DNA of 18,288 bases from Rheinheimera sp. (GCF_020217005.1 NZ_JAIWOI010000360.1:1-18288); one strand, 5' to 3'; counted from the first letter of the stretch, positions 1-8,668 are shown. A program made the numbers and translations. The notes: generated from the sequence alone by a model not told the origin.

Positions 1-90
1 GTTTAGCGAGGCAACATTACCGATGGATAATCCGGCATAGTTGTGCGTCGGCCCGACCAGGCCGTCAAAGTTTGCTTCAAAGAACTTCAT
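1..90 (-). CDS. astB: N-succinylarginine dihydrolase, N-terminal fragment cut by the window edge
   Basis: The reverse strand encodes 30 codons beginning [20 protein letters not shown] and continuing [10 protein letters not shown]. This matches the conserved start of AstB, which has FDGLVG-THHYAGLS-GN near its N-terminus in E. coli. AstB hydrolyses N2-succinylarginine to succinylornithine, CO2 and ammonia in the arginine succinyltransferase (AST) pathway in the cytoplasm. The ATG is at 88-90, and an AAGGAA ribosome-binding site lies about 10 nt upstream on that strand. Only about 7% of the expected protein of roughly 440 residues is visible, so intactness cannot be judged. The gene is divergent from topA. 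Confidence 0.88.
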   Translation of the reverse strand, partial: MKFFEANFDGLVGPTHNYAGLSIGNVASLN

Positions 91-454
91 TTTTGCTTTA
101 TTCCTTCATTTTTGGGAAGGGGCTCTGCTTTTATTATTATTGCGGCCGTTGCTTCATTTTTTTTCCGTTGGCACTGAAAACCACAGCTTTAACGGCTGTA
201 TCTGCAGTGACTTTGGGAAACTAACCTGCGTACTTATCACCATAGCTTGGTAGCCAGCCGTTTAGCTTGCCTCTTTGCCATGACTTTTATTACTTTATGC
301 AGGCTCCGCTGATTTATTCAGCGAAAAGTCACTAAATTGTGACCTTCTGGCATAATAATGAACTTATTCTCTTGTCACAACTTGAGTTTACGGATATACG
401 TTAAAAAAGAAGTGCCCTGTGGCACGCGAAAAGGTCAGGGATCTTAATCATAAA
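91..454. promoter_or_regulatory. Divergent intergenic region between astB and topA
   Basis: This 364-bp gap contains no convincing gene; the only longer open frame has no recognisable content. Two short perfect inverted repeats can be seen: CGCTGA/TCAGCG (307-312 and 318-323) and GTCAC/GTGAC (328-332 and 339-343). They could be operator half-sites for either gene. The first is only loosely like an ArgR box, because its spacing is one base short. A hairpin, GTGCC/GGCAC at 412-416 and 421-425, falls in the probable topA leader. Confidence 0.5.
372..400 (+). promoter_or_regulatory. Predicted sigma-70 promoter of topA
   Basis: TTGTCA at 372-377 (5 of 6 to the -35 consensus) and TATACG at 395-400 (4 of 6 to the -10 consensus) are separated by exactly 17 bp. 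The spacing predicts a transcript start near 407 and a leader of about 48 nt carrying the small GTGCC/GGCAC hairpin. topA promoters in other bacteria respond to supercoiling; nothing visible here tests that. Confidence 0.5.
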
Positions 455-3052
455 ATGGCGAAATCACTAGTCATAGTCGAATCACCAGCGAAAGCTAAAA
501 CCATCAATAAATACCTTGGAAATGACTTTATCGTTAAATCCAGTGTTGGTCATATCCGCGATCTGCCGACCAGCAGTAACAAAGATAAAGTCAAAGAGGA
601 TAAGACGAAGCTCAGCAAGGAGCAAAAAGAATATCAGGCGCTGGTTGAACGTATGGGGGTCGATCCGAACAACAACTGGCATGCCCGCTATGAAATTTTG
701 CCTGGCAAAGAAAAAGTCGTCAAAGAGCTGAAAGCTCTGGCTGAAAAAGCAGACACAGTCTATCTGGCAACGGACTTAGACCGTGAAGGGGAGGCTATAG
801 CCTGGCACCTTCAGGAAATTATTGGTGGCGAGCATCAGAAGTTTAAGCGGGTTGTATTTAATGAAATCACGCAGAACGCCATCAAAAACGCTTTTGTTGA
901 ACCTGGTGAAGTCAATCAGCACCGTGTGAATGCGCAGCAAGCCCGTCGCTTTTTAGACCGGGTTGTTGGTTTTATGGTGTCGCCCTTATTATGGAAAAAA
1001 GTCGCCCGGGGTTTATCGGCAGGCCGTGTGCAGTCTGTTGCTGTGCGTCTGGTAGTTGAGCGCGAACGCGAAATTAAAGCCTTTGTGCCGGAAGAATATT
1101 GGACTGTGGCTGCGGATACGCAAACCAAAGCTGGTGTGAAACTGCAACTGGAAGTGGCTAAACAGGCCGGAAAAGCCTTCAGACCTGAAAATAAGACGCA
1201 AACTGATGCCGCTGTGGCCGTGTTGCAAAAAGCCAGCTATCAGGTCACTGAGCGTGAAGACAAGCCTTCAAGCAGTAAAGCTCAGGCGCCTTTTATCACC
1301 TCAACCTTGCAACAAGCCGCCAGCACCCGTTTAGGTTATGGTGTGAAAAAAACCATGATGTTGGCGCAGCGTTTATACGAAGCAGGTCACATTACCTATA
1401 TGCGTACCGACTCGACCAACTTGAGTGTTGATGCGCTAACGGCTTGCCGTTCTTACATTGAACAAAATTTTGGCGCCAACTACCTGCCGGAGCAGCCATT
1501 AAGTTATGGCAGCAAAGCCAATGCTCAGGAAGCGCACGAAGCCATTCGTCCTTCTGACGTGTTTGTTTTAGCGAGTAGCCTGCAGGATATGGAGGCGGAC
1601 GCCCGTAAGCTGTATGAGCTGATTTGGCGTCAATTTGTCGCCTGTCAGATGCCATCAGCCCAGTATGATGTGACAACCATCACGGTCACCGCAGCTGAGT
1701 TTGAATTAAAAGCCAAAGGCCGGGTATTACGTTTTGATGGTTGGACCAAAGTTCAGCCAGCGCAAAAGCGCAAAGACGAAGAAGAGCTGGAGCTGCCGGA
1801 TGTAAAACCAGGCGAGAGTTTGGCGCTGGAGCAGTTGATCCCGGCTCAGCACTTTACTAAGCCACCGGCGCGTTTTAGCGAAGCCAGTTTAGTCAAAGAG
1901 CTGGAAAAGCGTGGCATAGGTCGTCCTTCGACTTACGCAGCCATTATTTCCACTATTCAGGAACGTGGTTATGTCAAAGTAGACAACCGTCGTTTCTATG
2001 CTGAGAAAATGGGTGAAATTGTCACAGACCGTTTGGTTGAAAACTTCAGCGATTTAATGAGTTACGACTTCACCGCTAATATGGAAGTCCGGCTGGATGA
2101 TATAGCTCAGGGTGAACTGCAGTGGAAAAAAGTACTGGATCAATTCTATGGCGATTTTTCCCATCAATTAAAAACTGCAGAAGCCGATCCTGAGCAAGGT
2201 GGCATGCGCACCAATCAGTTTGTATTGACCGATATAGCCTGTCCAACCTGTGGTCGTCAGATGGGCATTCGTACCGCCTCTACCGGGGTGTTTTTAGGCT
2301 GTTCAGGCTACAATTTGCCGCCGAAAGAGCGTTGTACCACCACCATGAACCTGACACCGGGTGATGATGCGGTTGAAGTGGCTGACGATGACGAACTGGA
2401 AACCGAAGTTCTGCGTCATAAAAAGCGTTGTGCCAAATGTGGCACTGCCATGGACCATTACCTGATAGACGAGCAGCGAAAGCTTTATGTCTGTGGTAAT
2501 AACCCGGGTTGTGATGGTTATCTGGTTGAATCCGGTGTGTTTAAGCTCAAAGGTTATGACGGCCCACTGATCGAATGTGAAAAGTGTGGCAGCGATATGC
2601 AGCTCAAATCAGGTCGTTTTGGTAAGTACTTTGGTTGCACCAACGACGCCTGTAAAAACACCCGTAAGCTGCTGAAAAATGGTGAAGCGGCGCCGCCAAA
2701 AGAAGATCCGGTGCATTTGCCTGAACTCAAATGCGAAAAGTCAGATACCTATTTTGTGTTGCGTGATGGTGCCGCAGGTTTATTCCTCGCTGCCGCTACT
2801 TTCCCTAAATCCAGGGAAACACGAGCGCCACTGGTGTCTGAACTGGCTCGTTTTAAAGACCGTATTATGCCGAAGTTCCACTATCTGGCTGAAGCTCCTG
2901 CATCTGATGCAGCAGGTAATCCGAGCATTATTCGCTGGAGCCGCAAAACAAAACAGCAGTATGTGATGACGGAGAAAGACGGCAAAGCCACCGGCTGGTC
3001 AGCCTGGTATGAAAATGGCCGCTGGGTGGTAACTAAAGAAAAAGAGAAGTAA
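455..3052 (+). CDS. topA: DNA topoisomerase I (type IA)
   Basis: The 865-residue protein equals E. coli TopA in length and is closely similar throughout. TopA relaxes negative supercoils by single-strand cleavage and passage. The N-terminal Toprim domain carries E9 and the metal-binding DLDREGE motif (D107, D109, E111). The catalytic tyrosine is Y315 in [10 protein letters not shown], followed by R317. The C-terminal region has three tetracysteine zinc ribbons starting near C596, C659 and C708, then two ribbon-like repeats lacking the cysteines, as in E. coli. The ATG at 455 was chosen because [20 protein letters not shown] aligns with the known N-terminus; an in-frame GTG 12 codons upstream adds unconserved residues. 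The Shine-Dalgarno is weak (CAGGGA, about 15 nt upstream). A clear terminator follows. cysB lies downstream, as in enterics, but two inverted genes separate them here. Confidence 0.98.
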   Translation: MAKSLVIVESPAKAKTINKYLGNDFIVKSSVGHIRDLPTSSNKDKVKEDKTKLSKEQKEYQALVERMGVDPNNNWHARYEILPGKEKVVKELKALAEKADTVYLATDLDREGEAIAWHLQEIIGGEHQKFKRVVFNEITQNAIKNAFVEPGEVNQHRVNAQQARRFLDRVVGFMVSPLLWKKVARGLSAGRVQSVAVRLVVEREREIKAFVPEEYWTVAADTQTKAGVKLQLEVAKQAGKAFRPENKTQTDAAVAVLQKASYQVTEREDKPSSSKAQAPFITSTLQQAASTRLGYGVKKTMMLAQRLYEAGHITYMRTDSTNLSVDALTACRSYIEQNFGANYLPEQPLSYGSKANAQEAHEAIRPSDVFVLASSLQDMEADARKLYELIWRQFVACQMPSAQYDVTTITVTAAEFELKAKGRVLRFDGWTKVQPAQKRKDEEELELPDVKPGESLALEQLIPAQHFTKPPARFSEASLVKELEKRGIGRPSTYAAIISTIQERGYVKVDNRRFYAEKMGEIVTDRLVENFSDLMSYDFTANMEVRLDDIAQGELQWKKVLDQFYGDFSHQLKTAEADPEQGGMRTNQFVLTDIACPTCGRQMGIRTASTGVFLGCSGYNLPPKERCTTTMNLTPGDDAVEVADDDELETEVLRHKKRCAKCGTAMDHYLIDEQRKLYVCGNNPGCDGYLVESGVFKLKGYDGPLIECEKCGSDMQLKSGRFGKYFGCTNDACKNTRKLLKNGEAAPPKEDPVHLPELKCEKSDTYFVLRDGAAGLFLAAATFPKSRETRAPLVSELARFKDRIMPKFHYLAEAPASDAAGNPSIIRWSRKTKQQYVMTEKDGKATGWSAWYENGRWVVTKEKEK

Positions 3053-3070
3053 GTTCAGAGTATTAAAATA

Positions 3071-3091
3071 GGCGCCGAAGGCGCCTTTTTT
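3071..3091 (+). terminator. Rho-independent terminator of topA
   Basis: GGCGCC (3071-3076), loop GAA, GGCGCC (3080-3085), then six T at 3086-3091. It begins 19 nt after the topA stop codon. The stem is perfect and GC-only. Confidence 0.9.
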
Positions 3092-3121
3092 ATGCCCTGA
3101 ACTGTTGCCAAAGTAATGGCA

Positions 3122-3221
3122 GTTGAAGTGAGGCGACAAGGGATTGAGACCCAAGAGCATAGTTACCCTATGTGACTGGGGTGAAAGCACGCAGTCAACA
3201 AAGCTGCAGCTTCAAGGACGA
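3122..3221 (+). repeat. Dispersed intergenic structured repeat, copy 1
   Basis: This stretch of about 100 bp shares an ordered set of blocks with 7112-7220: TTGAAGT near the start, a GAGGC(G/A)AC block, TGAGACCC, CCTATG, a TGGGGTGA block, and finally GCAGTC(A/G)ACAAAGCTGC followed by TTCAA. The middle can fold: ACCCA (3149-3153) pairs with TGGG(G)T (3177-3182), enclosing CATAG/CTATG (3158-3162 and 3168-3172). The ends TTGAAG and CTTCAA are mutually complementary. It sits between the convergent 3' ends of topA and the 3229-3990 gene. I recall similar intergenic elements ending in CTGCAACTTGAAG in Shewanella-type genomes, but cannot confirm that here. Confidence 0.7.
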
Positions 3222-3228
3222 AGGGGAG

Positions 3229-3990
3229 TTACCACTTACGTTTCGGGGCAAATAATACATCCAAATCGTTGTTTTCCATTTCGGCCTTTTTCTGCCTGTC
3301 GCGCAGATTGCCTTCTTTCAATTCAGTCGCAATATCTTCCAGTATGGTCATCACTTCGCTTTTACGAATAGTGACATAGTCGTCGACATGAGCGCAGTTG
3401 GACAAGGTAGCCAGCGCTTTTTCATAACATTGCCGGGCAGAACCCAGCATATTGCCGGATCTGGCCTGGTTACCCCTTTTGATTTGGCTTTCCACATTGA
3501 TGCGCAGTTGCAGCATTTCCAAGCGTCTGTCTTCCTGCACTACGGTTTGGGTATCAATATTTCCTCTGGCATGTTCAGCCCGCAAAATTGTCCGCAGTTT
3601 TTTAATGCCCTGGATCATGCCAATAATTTGTTTGTCGTTGTCAGGCATGGTCAGCCCTTCGACTGTCAGTTCTGCCGCTGAGCTATCCTGCAAACGGGCT
3701 TCAGTCTCACCAATACGTTTTTTCAGCTCTTTTGAATTGGGTTCCAATTCCAGCATAGCTTTAAGAGTCACCACTATCCGTTTCAGCAGCATTTGAATAA
3801 TGGCCTTGGTAATAGGTACATTGGCCGCATTCAACAGAATATCTTCTGTATCCTCCAGCAAAGTGCGGAGTTTAGAAAACTCTGCTCTTTTCAGCGATGC
3901 CAGTCGCTCTTTGTGTTGCTGCACTGCGTTGACAATGACAGCGATAATCACCAATGCAATTACCAGCACAATGATAATAGTAAAAAGCAT
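3229..3990 (-). CDS. Conserved membrane-anchored protein of unknown function
   Basis: The 253 residues begin with one strongly hydrophobic segment (about residues 2-22, IIIVLVIALVIIAVIV) that looks like an N-terminal signal anchor. The rest is charged and probably helical, with long runs rich in Glu, Lys, Leu and Arg. Residues 40-105 and 120-235 look like coiled-coil or helical-bundle segments, and the tail FAPKRKW is basic. No catalytic motif is visible. I recall proteins of this layout next to topA in Alteromonadales but know no function. The start is supported by GGAG about 8 nt upstream. It lies 88 bp downstream of a histidine kinase on the same strand and may be cotranscribed with it. 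Its 3' end converges on topA, with a structured repeat between. Confidence 0.85.
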   Translation of the reverse strand: MLFTIIIVLVIALVIIAVIVNAVQQHKERLASLKRAEFSKLRTLLEDTEDILLNAANVPITKAIIQMLLKRIVVTLKAMLELEPNSKELKKRIGETEARLQDSSAAELTVEGLTMPDNDKQIIGMIQGIKKLRTILRAEHARGNIDTQTVVQEDRRLEMLQLRINVESQIKRGNQARSGNMLGSARQCYEKALATLSNCAHVDDYVTIRKSEVMTILEDIATELKEGNLRDRQKKAEMENNDLDVLFAPKRKW

Positions 3991-4003
3991 CCTCTCTCCG
4001 TTG

Positions 4004-4057
4004 CCCCCGAAGCTACGAGGGGGATCTCTGTAAAGGCCTGGTGCCAGACTGGCCTTT
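4004..4057 (-). promoter_or_regulatory. Paired hairpins between the kinase gene and the membrane-protein gene
   Basis: Two inverted repeats fill the 88-bp gap. AAAGGCC/GGCCTTT lies at 4032-4038 and 4051-4057; CCCCC/GGGGG lies at 4004-4008 and 4019-4023, just before the ribosome-binding site of the 3229-3990 gene. The outer hairpin is followed by a T run only when read on the plus strand (4062-4067), so it is a good plus-strand terminator but a poor minus-strand one. On the minus strand the pair may modulate read-through or translation of the downstream gene. Confidence 0.4.
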
Positions 4058-4078
4058 CGTATTTTTTAAACGTTTTTT

Positions 4079-4771
4079 TCAGGGTAAAAACAGGCTAAAC
4101 ATGGCTCCACCATAAAGACCACCGTTACTTAAACGAATAAATCCTGTTTTGCCATGGTTTTTATGGGCTTTTGCGATTAACCCTGCAAAAAACAGGCCTA
4201 AACCTGTGCGGCCTGCCGCCAAATTTAAATCTTTCATCAAGGTATCGGCATTTTCCAACATAAATTCAGGGTAACCTGGGCCATCATCGTGCAATTCTAT
4301 TGCCAGCCCTTGTTCGGTCTTTGTTGCACGCAACAATAATTTACTTTTGGTGTAACGCAGAGCGTTGACAAACATATCGTTTAACAGATTACTAATCAGG
4401 TCGCTGTCAAAATACCAAAGCAGTTCACTACCAGCCTCTATTTCAACCTGAATATTTTTTTGAGCGCTGTACATTTCGTTTTTTAACAGAATTTCTTCAA
4501 ATAAATCAGAGATGTAATATTGATCAATTTGCAAAGGCAATTGGTTTTTTTCAATACGGTATAAAGATAACAATTGCAATAAATTGATATTTAATCTGTT
4601 GGCTTCATAGTGAATACGAGACAATTCTTCGCGGCCATTGGTATCCAGTTGCTGCTGCTCTTGTTGTAAATTATCAATAGACTGAATAAGTAAGCACAAT
4701 GAATTTTTCATATCATGTGCTGCAGATGCCAAAACTGTTGCAAAGTCGATGGAAGAGTCTGATGCTGACAT
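4079..4771 (-). CDS. Soluble sensor histidine kinase, no sensory domain
   Basis: The 230-residue protein consists almost only of a kinase core. The H-box AAHDMKNSL places the phosphoacceptor at H19. A two-helix dimerisation region spans about residues 10-75. The HATPase domain follows, with the N-box NDMFVNALRY (key N136), the G1 box DDGPGYP (about 162-168) and the G2 box GRTGLGLFFA (about 187-196). All expected catalytic motifs are present. There is no membrane segment or PAS/GAF domain, so input must come through a partner or the very short N-terminus. No response regulator gene is in the window, making it an orphan. The ATG at 4769-4771 has GGGGA close upstream. It is divergent from cysB, with about 158 bp between them, and precedes the membrane-protein gene on the same strand. 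Confidence 0.88.
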   Translation of the reverse strand: MSASDSSIDFATVLASAAHDMKNSLCLLIQSIDNLQQEQQQLDTNGREELSRIHYEANRLNINLLQLLSLYRIEKNQLPLQIDQYYISDLFEEILLKNEMYSAQKNIQVEIEAGSELLWYFDSDLISNLLNDMFVNALRYTKSKLLLRATKTEQGLAIELHDDGPGYPEFMLENADTLMKDLNLAAGRTGLGLFFAGLIAKAHKNHGKTGFIRLSNGGLYGGAMFSLFLP

Positions 4772-4842
4772 ACCGTCCCCGATGATCCCGTTGTACCGCT
4801 ATTCAACAGAAAACAGCGATTTTTTTAGTTACTATTGGTTAT

Positions 4843-4875
4843 ATATTCCATCTAATTCAAAATAAGTTGGAATAT
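4843..4875. promoter_or_regulatory. Inverted-repeat operator candidate in the cysB promoter region
   Basis: ATATTCCA (4843-4850) and TGGAATAT (4868-4875) form a perfect 8-bp inverted repeat with a 17-bp spacer, 55 bp before the cysB ATG. Widely spaced dyads are typical of LysR-type regulators, and CysB represses its own gene in enterics. This is therefore a candidate CysB autoregulatory site that could also affect the divergent kinase gene. Confidence 0.45.
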
Positions 4876-4926
4876 CCAGATGAATATGTATAGTGTTTAT
4901 ATCATATGCCAAGAACGGATCACTGA

Positions 4927-5907
<981 letters not shown>

Positions 5908-5929
5908 ACTGACCCGGGATTAATTGAAT

Positions 5930-5956
5930 AAAAAAGGGCCCCAATGGCCCTTTTTT
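5930..5956 (+). terminator. Bidirectional rho-independent terminator after cysB
   Basis: AAAAAAGGGCC (5930-5940), a five-base loop, then GGCCCTTTTTT (5946-5956): a perfect 11-bp dyad with a T run on both strands. It begins about 22 nt after the cysB stop codon. Confidence 0.92.
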
Positions 5957-6122
5957 ATGTCCAGGGAAGGACGGTATGCCGCAACTGCATGGGTGATAAC
6001 GGTGTTTCGAAATGCCAAAAGTTTGGCATTTCGCCGCTAGCACGCCTTTGACTCAGGCGGAGGCCGGATGCGTGTTGCGTCTCTGACAGGCAAAGTTTTG
6101 CCATCTCACAGCTTTTCTTTTT
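5957..6122. repeat. Structured non-coding region with perfect palindromes upstream of metR
   Basis: This stretch lies upstream of the predicted metR promoter and has no convincing gene. It holds a perfect 12-bp dyad, CGAAATGCCAAA/TTTGGCATTTCG (6008-6019 and 6022-6033, 2-nt centre). A second 6-bp dyad is GGCAAA/TTTGCC (6089-6094 and 6097-6102). CGCCT/AGGCG (6043-6047 and 6055-6059) and CACGC/GCGTG (6041-6045 and 6070-6074) overlap and would be alternative pairings. The first part (AGGGAAGGACGG around 5962) resembles dispersed intergenic repeats of gammaproteobacteria, which I infer only from memory. No known riboswitch consensus was recognised. Confidence 0.45.
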
Positions 6123-6146
6123 AGACATCCAGATGTTTACATGTCC
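6123..6146 (+). promoter_or_regulatory. Tandem MetJ-type met boxes
   Basis: Three adjacent 8-mers, AGACATCC, AGATGTTT and ACATGTCC, match the MetJ consensus AGACGTCT at 6, 6 and 5 of 8 positions. They overlap the predicted -35 of metR. MetJ with S-adenosylmethionine represses metR in E. coli, so position and sequence agree with the expected role. Confidence 0.7.
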
Positions 6147-6164
6147 TTTGTGGGTGGTTATGCT
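6136..6164 (+). promoter_or_regulatory. Predicted sigma-70 promoter of metR
   Basis: TTTACA (6136-6141, 5 of 6) and TATGCT (6159-6164, 4 of 6) are separated by 17 bp. The predicted transcript starts near 6171, giving a leader of about 58 nt. The met boxes cover the -35, which would allow repression by occlusion. Confidence 0.6.
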
Positions 6165-6198
6165 AACCCAGGACAACAGATGGATTGCTTCATTCCTC

Positions 6199-6211
6199 TG
6201 ACAAGCGTTCA
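6199..6211 (+). promoter_or_regulatory. Possible MetR binding site in the metR leader
   Basis: TGAC-N5-TTCA differs at one position from the MetR consensus TGAA-N5-TTCA. It ends 17 nt before the metR ATG. An autoregulatory role is plausible, but a single near-match of this length can occur by chance. Confidence 0.3.
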
Positions 6212-6228
6212 ATTAAAAGGAATTGGCT

Positions 6229-7107
6229 ATGATTGATTTAAAGCTGCTACGTACCCTGCAGGCGTTGCAACAGACTGGTACTTTAGTGGCCGCCGCTGAG
6301 CAGTTGTGCCTTACACAATCAGCATTGTCACATCAACTCAAAGAAGCTGAATCTATGCTTGGCACTGCACTTTATTTGCGAAAAAGTCAGCCCGTTAGTT
6401 TTAGTGCTCAAGGCCAACTCTTGCTGGATTTGGCGGCACAGGTGTTGCCATTGGTGGCTCAGGTTGAGGCTCAACTTAAAGGCAAAGTATTAAGTCGTAT
6501 TCGTTTGGCTGTGGAGTGCCATGCCTGTTTCCACTGGCTGATGCCAGCTGTTAAAGCTTTTGGACTACTGCAACCCGGTTGTCCCGTCGAGTTTTCCGCT
6601 GAAATCGAACACAATGCGCTGGACGCTTTATTAAGTGATGAGCTGGATTTAGTGCTAACAACGGACAAGAGGGAGCAGGCAGGCTGTTATTTTGAAGCCT
6701 TGTTTGAGATGGAATTATGCCTTGGAGTCAGTGCTGACCATTCGCTGGCGCAACAGGGCTTTATCACTGCTGAGCAACTAAAATCTGAAGTTCTATTGGG
6801 GTATCCGTTGCCTTTGGACCGGCAGGACTTATACCGCTACGTATTGGCGCCCAAAGGCTTAGAGGCCAGATTCAGAACTGTAGCGCAAAGTAGTCAGATT
6901 TTGCAGTTGATTGCAGCTGGGCAAGGGGTTGCCCTATTACCACGTTGGCTGATGGAGCCTTATCGTGCTCAAGGCTTATTAGCTGTGGTGCCTGTAGGGC
7001 AACAAGGACTATTCAGAACTATGTATGCCGCCTGTCGGCAGGGGCTGCAAGAAGCTAACCCGCTGCGACAGTTGATCACACAAATCAGTTTGCATACTCC
7101 ACTCTAA
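6229..7107 (+). CDS. metR: LysR-type regulator of methionine biosynthesis
   Basis: The 292 residues align with E. coli MetR from the start: MIDLKLLRTLQAL against MIEVKHLKTLQAL. The HTH TQSALSHQLKEAE, the following FVRKSQP-like segment LRKSQPVSF, and IRLAVECHACFHWL (MetR: LRIAIECHSCIQWL) are diagnostic. MetR senses homocysteine and activates metE, metH and related genes. The ATG at 6229 is preferred over an in-frame TTG two codons earlier because it has AAGGA at an 8-nt spacing and matches the family N-terminus. The protein is slightly shorter than E. coli MetR (317), lacking a divergent C-terminal tail. metE, often divergent from metR, is not adjacent here. The promoter carries met boxes. The gene converges on queC. 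Confidence 0.95.
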   Translation: MIDLKLLRTLQALQQTGTLVAAAEQLCLTQSALSHQLKEAESMLGTALYLRKSQPVSFSAQGQLLLDLAAQVLPLVAQVEAQLKGKVLSRIRLAVECHACFHWLMPAVKAFGLLQPGCPVEFSAEIEHNALDALLSDELDLVLTTDKREQAGCYFEALFEMELCLGVSADHSLAQQGFITAEQLKSEVLLGYPLPLDRQDLYRYVLAPKGLEARFRTVAQSSQILQLIAAGQGVALLPRWLMEPYRAQGLLAVVPVGQQGLFRTMYAACRQGLQEANPLRQLITQISLHTPL

Positions 7108-7111
7108 TTAA

Positions 7112-7220
7112 TTGAAGTTGCGGGGAGGCAACACGTGAGTGAGACCCCAGCAACTGTCCTATGCCGTTGGGGTGATACTCATTGTAAACAATAGAGCAGT
7201 CGACAAAGCTGCGGTTTCAA
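7112..7220 (+). repeat. Dispersed intergenic structured repeat, copy 2
   Basis: This is the second copy of the element at 3122-3221, in the same orientation. It begins TTGAAGT at 7112 and ends TTTCAA at 7220, so the ends are complementary. The core reads TGAGACCCC ... CCTATG ... GTTGGGGTGA. ACCCCA(GC)AAC can pair with GTTGGGGT around a short loop containing CCTATG. The most conserved block is GCAGTCGACAAAGCTGC. It fills the gap between the convergent ends of metR and queC, where no ordinary poly-T terminator is visible, so it may serve 3'-end formation or processing for one or both genes. Confidence 0.7.
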
Positions 7221-7234
7221 ATAAAACGAGTAGA

Positions 7235-7912
7235 TCAACCTTCGTAAGCTAGTGGATCTTTAGCTTTATTTAACTCAAACGCTTCCAGACGCTCCTGACA
7301 GGAACCACATTTACCACAGGCTTTTTCACGACCGTTGTAACAAGTCCAGGTCTTGCTGTAATCCAGACCCATAGCTAAACCGTCACGTAAAATCTCAATT
7401 TTGGTTTGGCTTAAGTAGGGGCTGACAATATCCACAGGCTCGTAGTTGGCTACCTGGCATACGTCATTCATTTTGTGTACAAATTCAGGGCGGCAATCCG
7501 GATAAATAAAATGGTCGCCTGAGTGAGCGCCATAATAAACGGCCCTGGCATTAAGCGATACGGCATAACCTACGGCTAAGGACAATAAAATCATATTACG
7601 GTTTGGCACCACTGTGGATTTCATCGTATCAGCAGCGTAATGGCCTTCAGGGATCTGAATATCTTCGTGAGTACTGTCTGGCGCCATCAGGCTGGAACCT
7701 GCCAGTAGCTGATTGATTGCGGAAATATCGACGATTTTGTGTGGCACGCCCAATTCTTCACAGACGCTTTTGGCACAGATCAGTTCTTTGACATGGCGCT
7801 GGCCATAGTTAAAAGACAGGGCATAGACTTCATGACCATCTGCTATGGCTTTGTGCAGCACGGTAAATGAATCCATACCGCCGGAATAGATCACAACAAC
7901 TTTTTGCGGCAT
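7235..7912 (-). CDS. queC: 7-cyano-7-deazaguanine (preQ0) synthase
   Basis: The 225-residue protein carries the PP-loop ATP pyrophosphatase signature SGGMDS at residues 10-15 and the C-terminal zinc site C191-x7-C199-x2-C202-x2-C205. It has the segments STVVPNRNM and GAHSGDH typical of QueC. QueC converts 7-carboxy-7-deazaguanine and ammonia to preQ0 using ATP, on the route to queuosine in tRNA. The ATG at 7910-7912 gives the family's N-terminus ([12 protein letters not shown]); the ribosome-binding site is weak. It is divergent from queE, the enzyme of the preceding step, with 87 bp between the start codons. queD and queF are not in the window. Confidence 0.97.
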   Translation of the reverse strand: MPQKVVVIYSGGMDSFTVLHKAIADGHEVYALSFNYGQRHVKELICAKSVCEELGVPHKIVDISAINQLLAGSSLMAPDSTHEDIQIPEGHYAADTMKSTVVPNRNMILLSLAVGYAVSLNARAVYYGAHSGDHFIYPDCRPEFVHKMNDVCQVANYEPVDIVSPYLSQTKIEILRDGLAMGLDYSKTWTCYNGREKACGKCGSCQERLEAFELNKAKDPLAYEG

Positions 7913-7929
7913 CTGTCAGGCTCTCTCGC

Positions 7930-7935
7930 TATAAT
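7930..7935 (+). promoter_or_regulatory. Predicted -10 element of queE in the queC/queE divergent region
   Basis: A perfect TATAAT lies 65 bp before the proposed queE start. No good -35 sits at 16-18 bp; TTGCGG at 7904 is 20 bp away. The same AT-rich core read on the other strand gives TATTAT, so the two divergent promoters may overlap. I found no convincing preQ1 riboswitch in the leader. Confidence 0.4.
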
Positions 7936-7999
7936 AGGCAAAATTTCGGGCGCGCATTGTACTGTATCTGAGCCTGTAGCTAAAGGAAAACCCCACAAA

Positions 8000-8665
8000 G
8001 TGTATAAAGTAAACGAGATATTCGAGACCATTCAGGGTGAAGGCAGTTACACTGGTACTCCTGCTATTTTTCTGCGTTTACAAGGCTGCCCTGTAGGCTG
8101 CTCCTGGTGTGACACCAAACAAACCTGGGAGATAGATCCAGATTTACAATTAAGTCCTGCCGCCATTTTAGAGAAAAAAGCCGATTCGGATCATTGGTGT
8201 AGCTTGTCGTCAGCTGAGGTTGTGCAACTTTTTGCCGACAAAGGTTACCGCGCTAAACATGTGGTGATTACAGGCGGTGAGCCTTGTATGTACGATTTAA
8301 GGCCTTTGTGTGATCTACTGCATGTTCAGGGCTTTTCGACACAAATTGAAACCAGTGGCACTTTTGATATTTTGGCACCGGACAGCACCTGGGTGACAGT
8401 GTCCCCTAAGGTGAATATGAAAGGGGGCTATCAGGTATTACGCACTGCACTGGAACGTGCCAATGAGATTAAGCACCCTGTGGCGATGGAGAAGCATATT
8501 GAGGAGCTGCAGGAACTACTGCAAGGGCTGGATTTAACTGACAAGCTGGTGTACCTGCAGCCAATCAGTCAAAAAGCGAAAGCCACTCAGCTGGCGATTG
8601 AATTCTGTAAACAACATAACTGGCGGTTGAGTGTGCAGGTGCATAAGTATCTGGGCATTAACTAA
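8000..8665 (+). CDS. queE: 7-carboxy-7-deazaguanine synthase (radical SAM)
   Basis: The protein has 221 residues from the GTG at 8000, against 223 for E. coli QueE. The N-terminus YKVNEIFETIQGEG matches the family, followed by the radical SAM cluster motif C30-x3-C34-x2-C37 (CPVGCSWC), the glycine-rich ITGGEPC, ETSGT, and TVSPKVNMKGGY. QueE converts 6-carboxy-tetrahydropterin to 7-carboxy-7-deazaguanine, the substrate of QueC. The open frame extends 32 codons upstream into the queC start, but those residues are not conserved and start with TTG. The GTG has AGGA 12 nt upstream, a rather long spacing, so start confidence is moderate. The gene ends 3 bp from the convergent LON-domain gene. Confidence 0.94.
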   Translation: MYKVNEIFETIQGEGSYTGTPAIFLRLQGCPVGCSWCDTKQTWEIDPDLQLSPAAILEKKADSDHWCSLSSAEVVQLFADKGYRAKHVVITGGEPCMYDLRPLCDLLHVQGFSTQIETSGTFDILAPDSTWVTVSPKVNMKGGYQVLRTALERANEIKHPVAMEKHIEELQELLQGLDLTDKLVYLQPISQKAKATQLAIEFCKQHNWRLSVQVHKYLGIN

Positions 8666-8668
8666 TAG

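Noticed and set aside
41..253. 70-codon plus-strand frame before topA
   Set aside because: Its start overlaps the astB start on the other strand; it has no ribosome-binding site or recognisable content, and lies in a divergent promoter region.
307..323. CGCTGA-TTTAT-TCAGCG as an ArgR box controlling astB
   Set aside because: The arms resemble TGA/TCA of an ARG box, but the spacing is one base short and the flanks do not match; kept only as an unnamed inverted repeat.
4032..4067. Plus-strand rho-independent terminator
   Set aside because: Hairpin and T run are good on the plus strand, but no plus-strand gene ends there; it could only stop antisense or read-through transcription, so it is described as part of the hairpin pair instead.
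5955..6212. 85-codon minus-strand frame between cysB and metR
   Set aside because: It reads through the palindromes and across the metR promoter and met boxes, has no ribosome-binding site, and has an implausible composition.
7904..7999. N-terminal extension of queE
   Set aside because: It would start with TTG inside the queC start, and the 32 extra residues have no counterpart in the QueE family; the GTG at 8000 gives the usual length.
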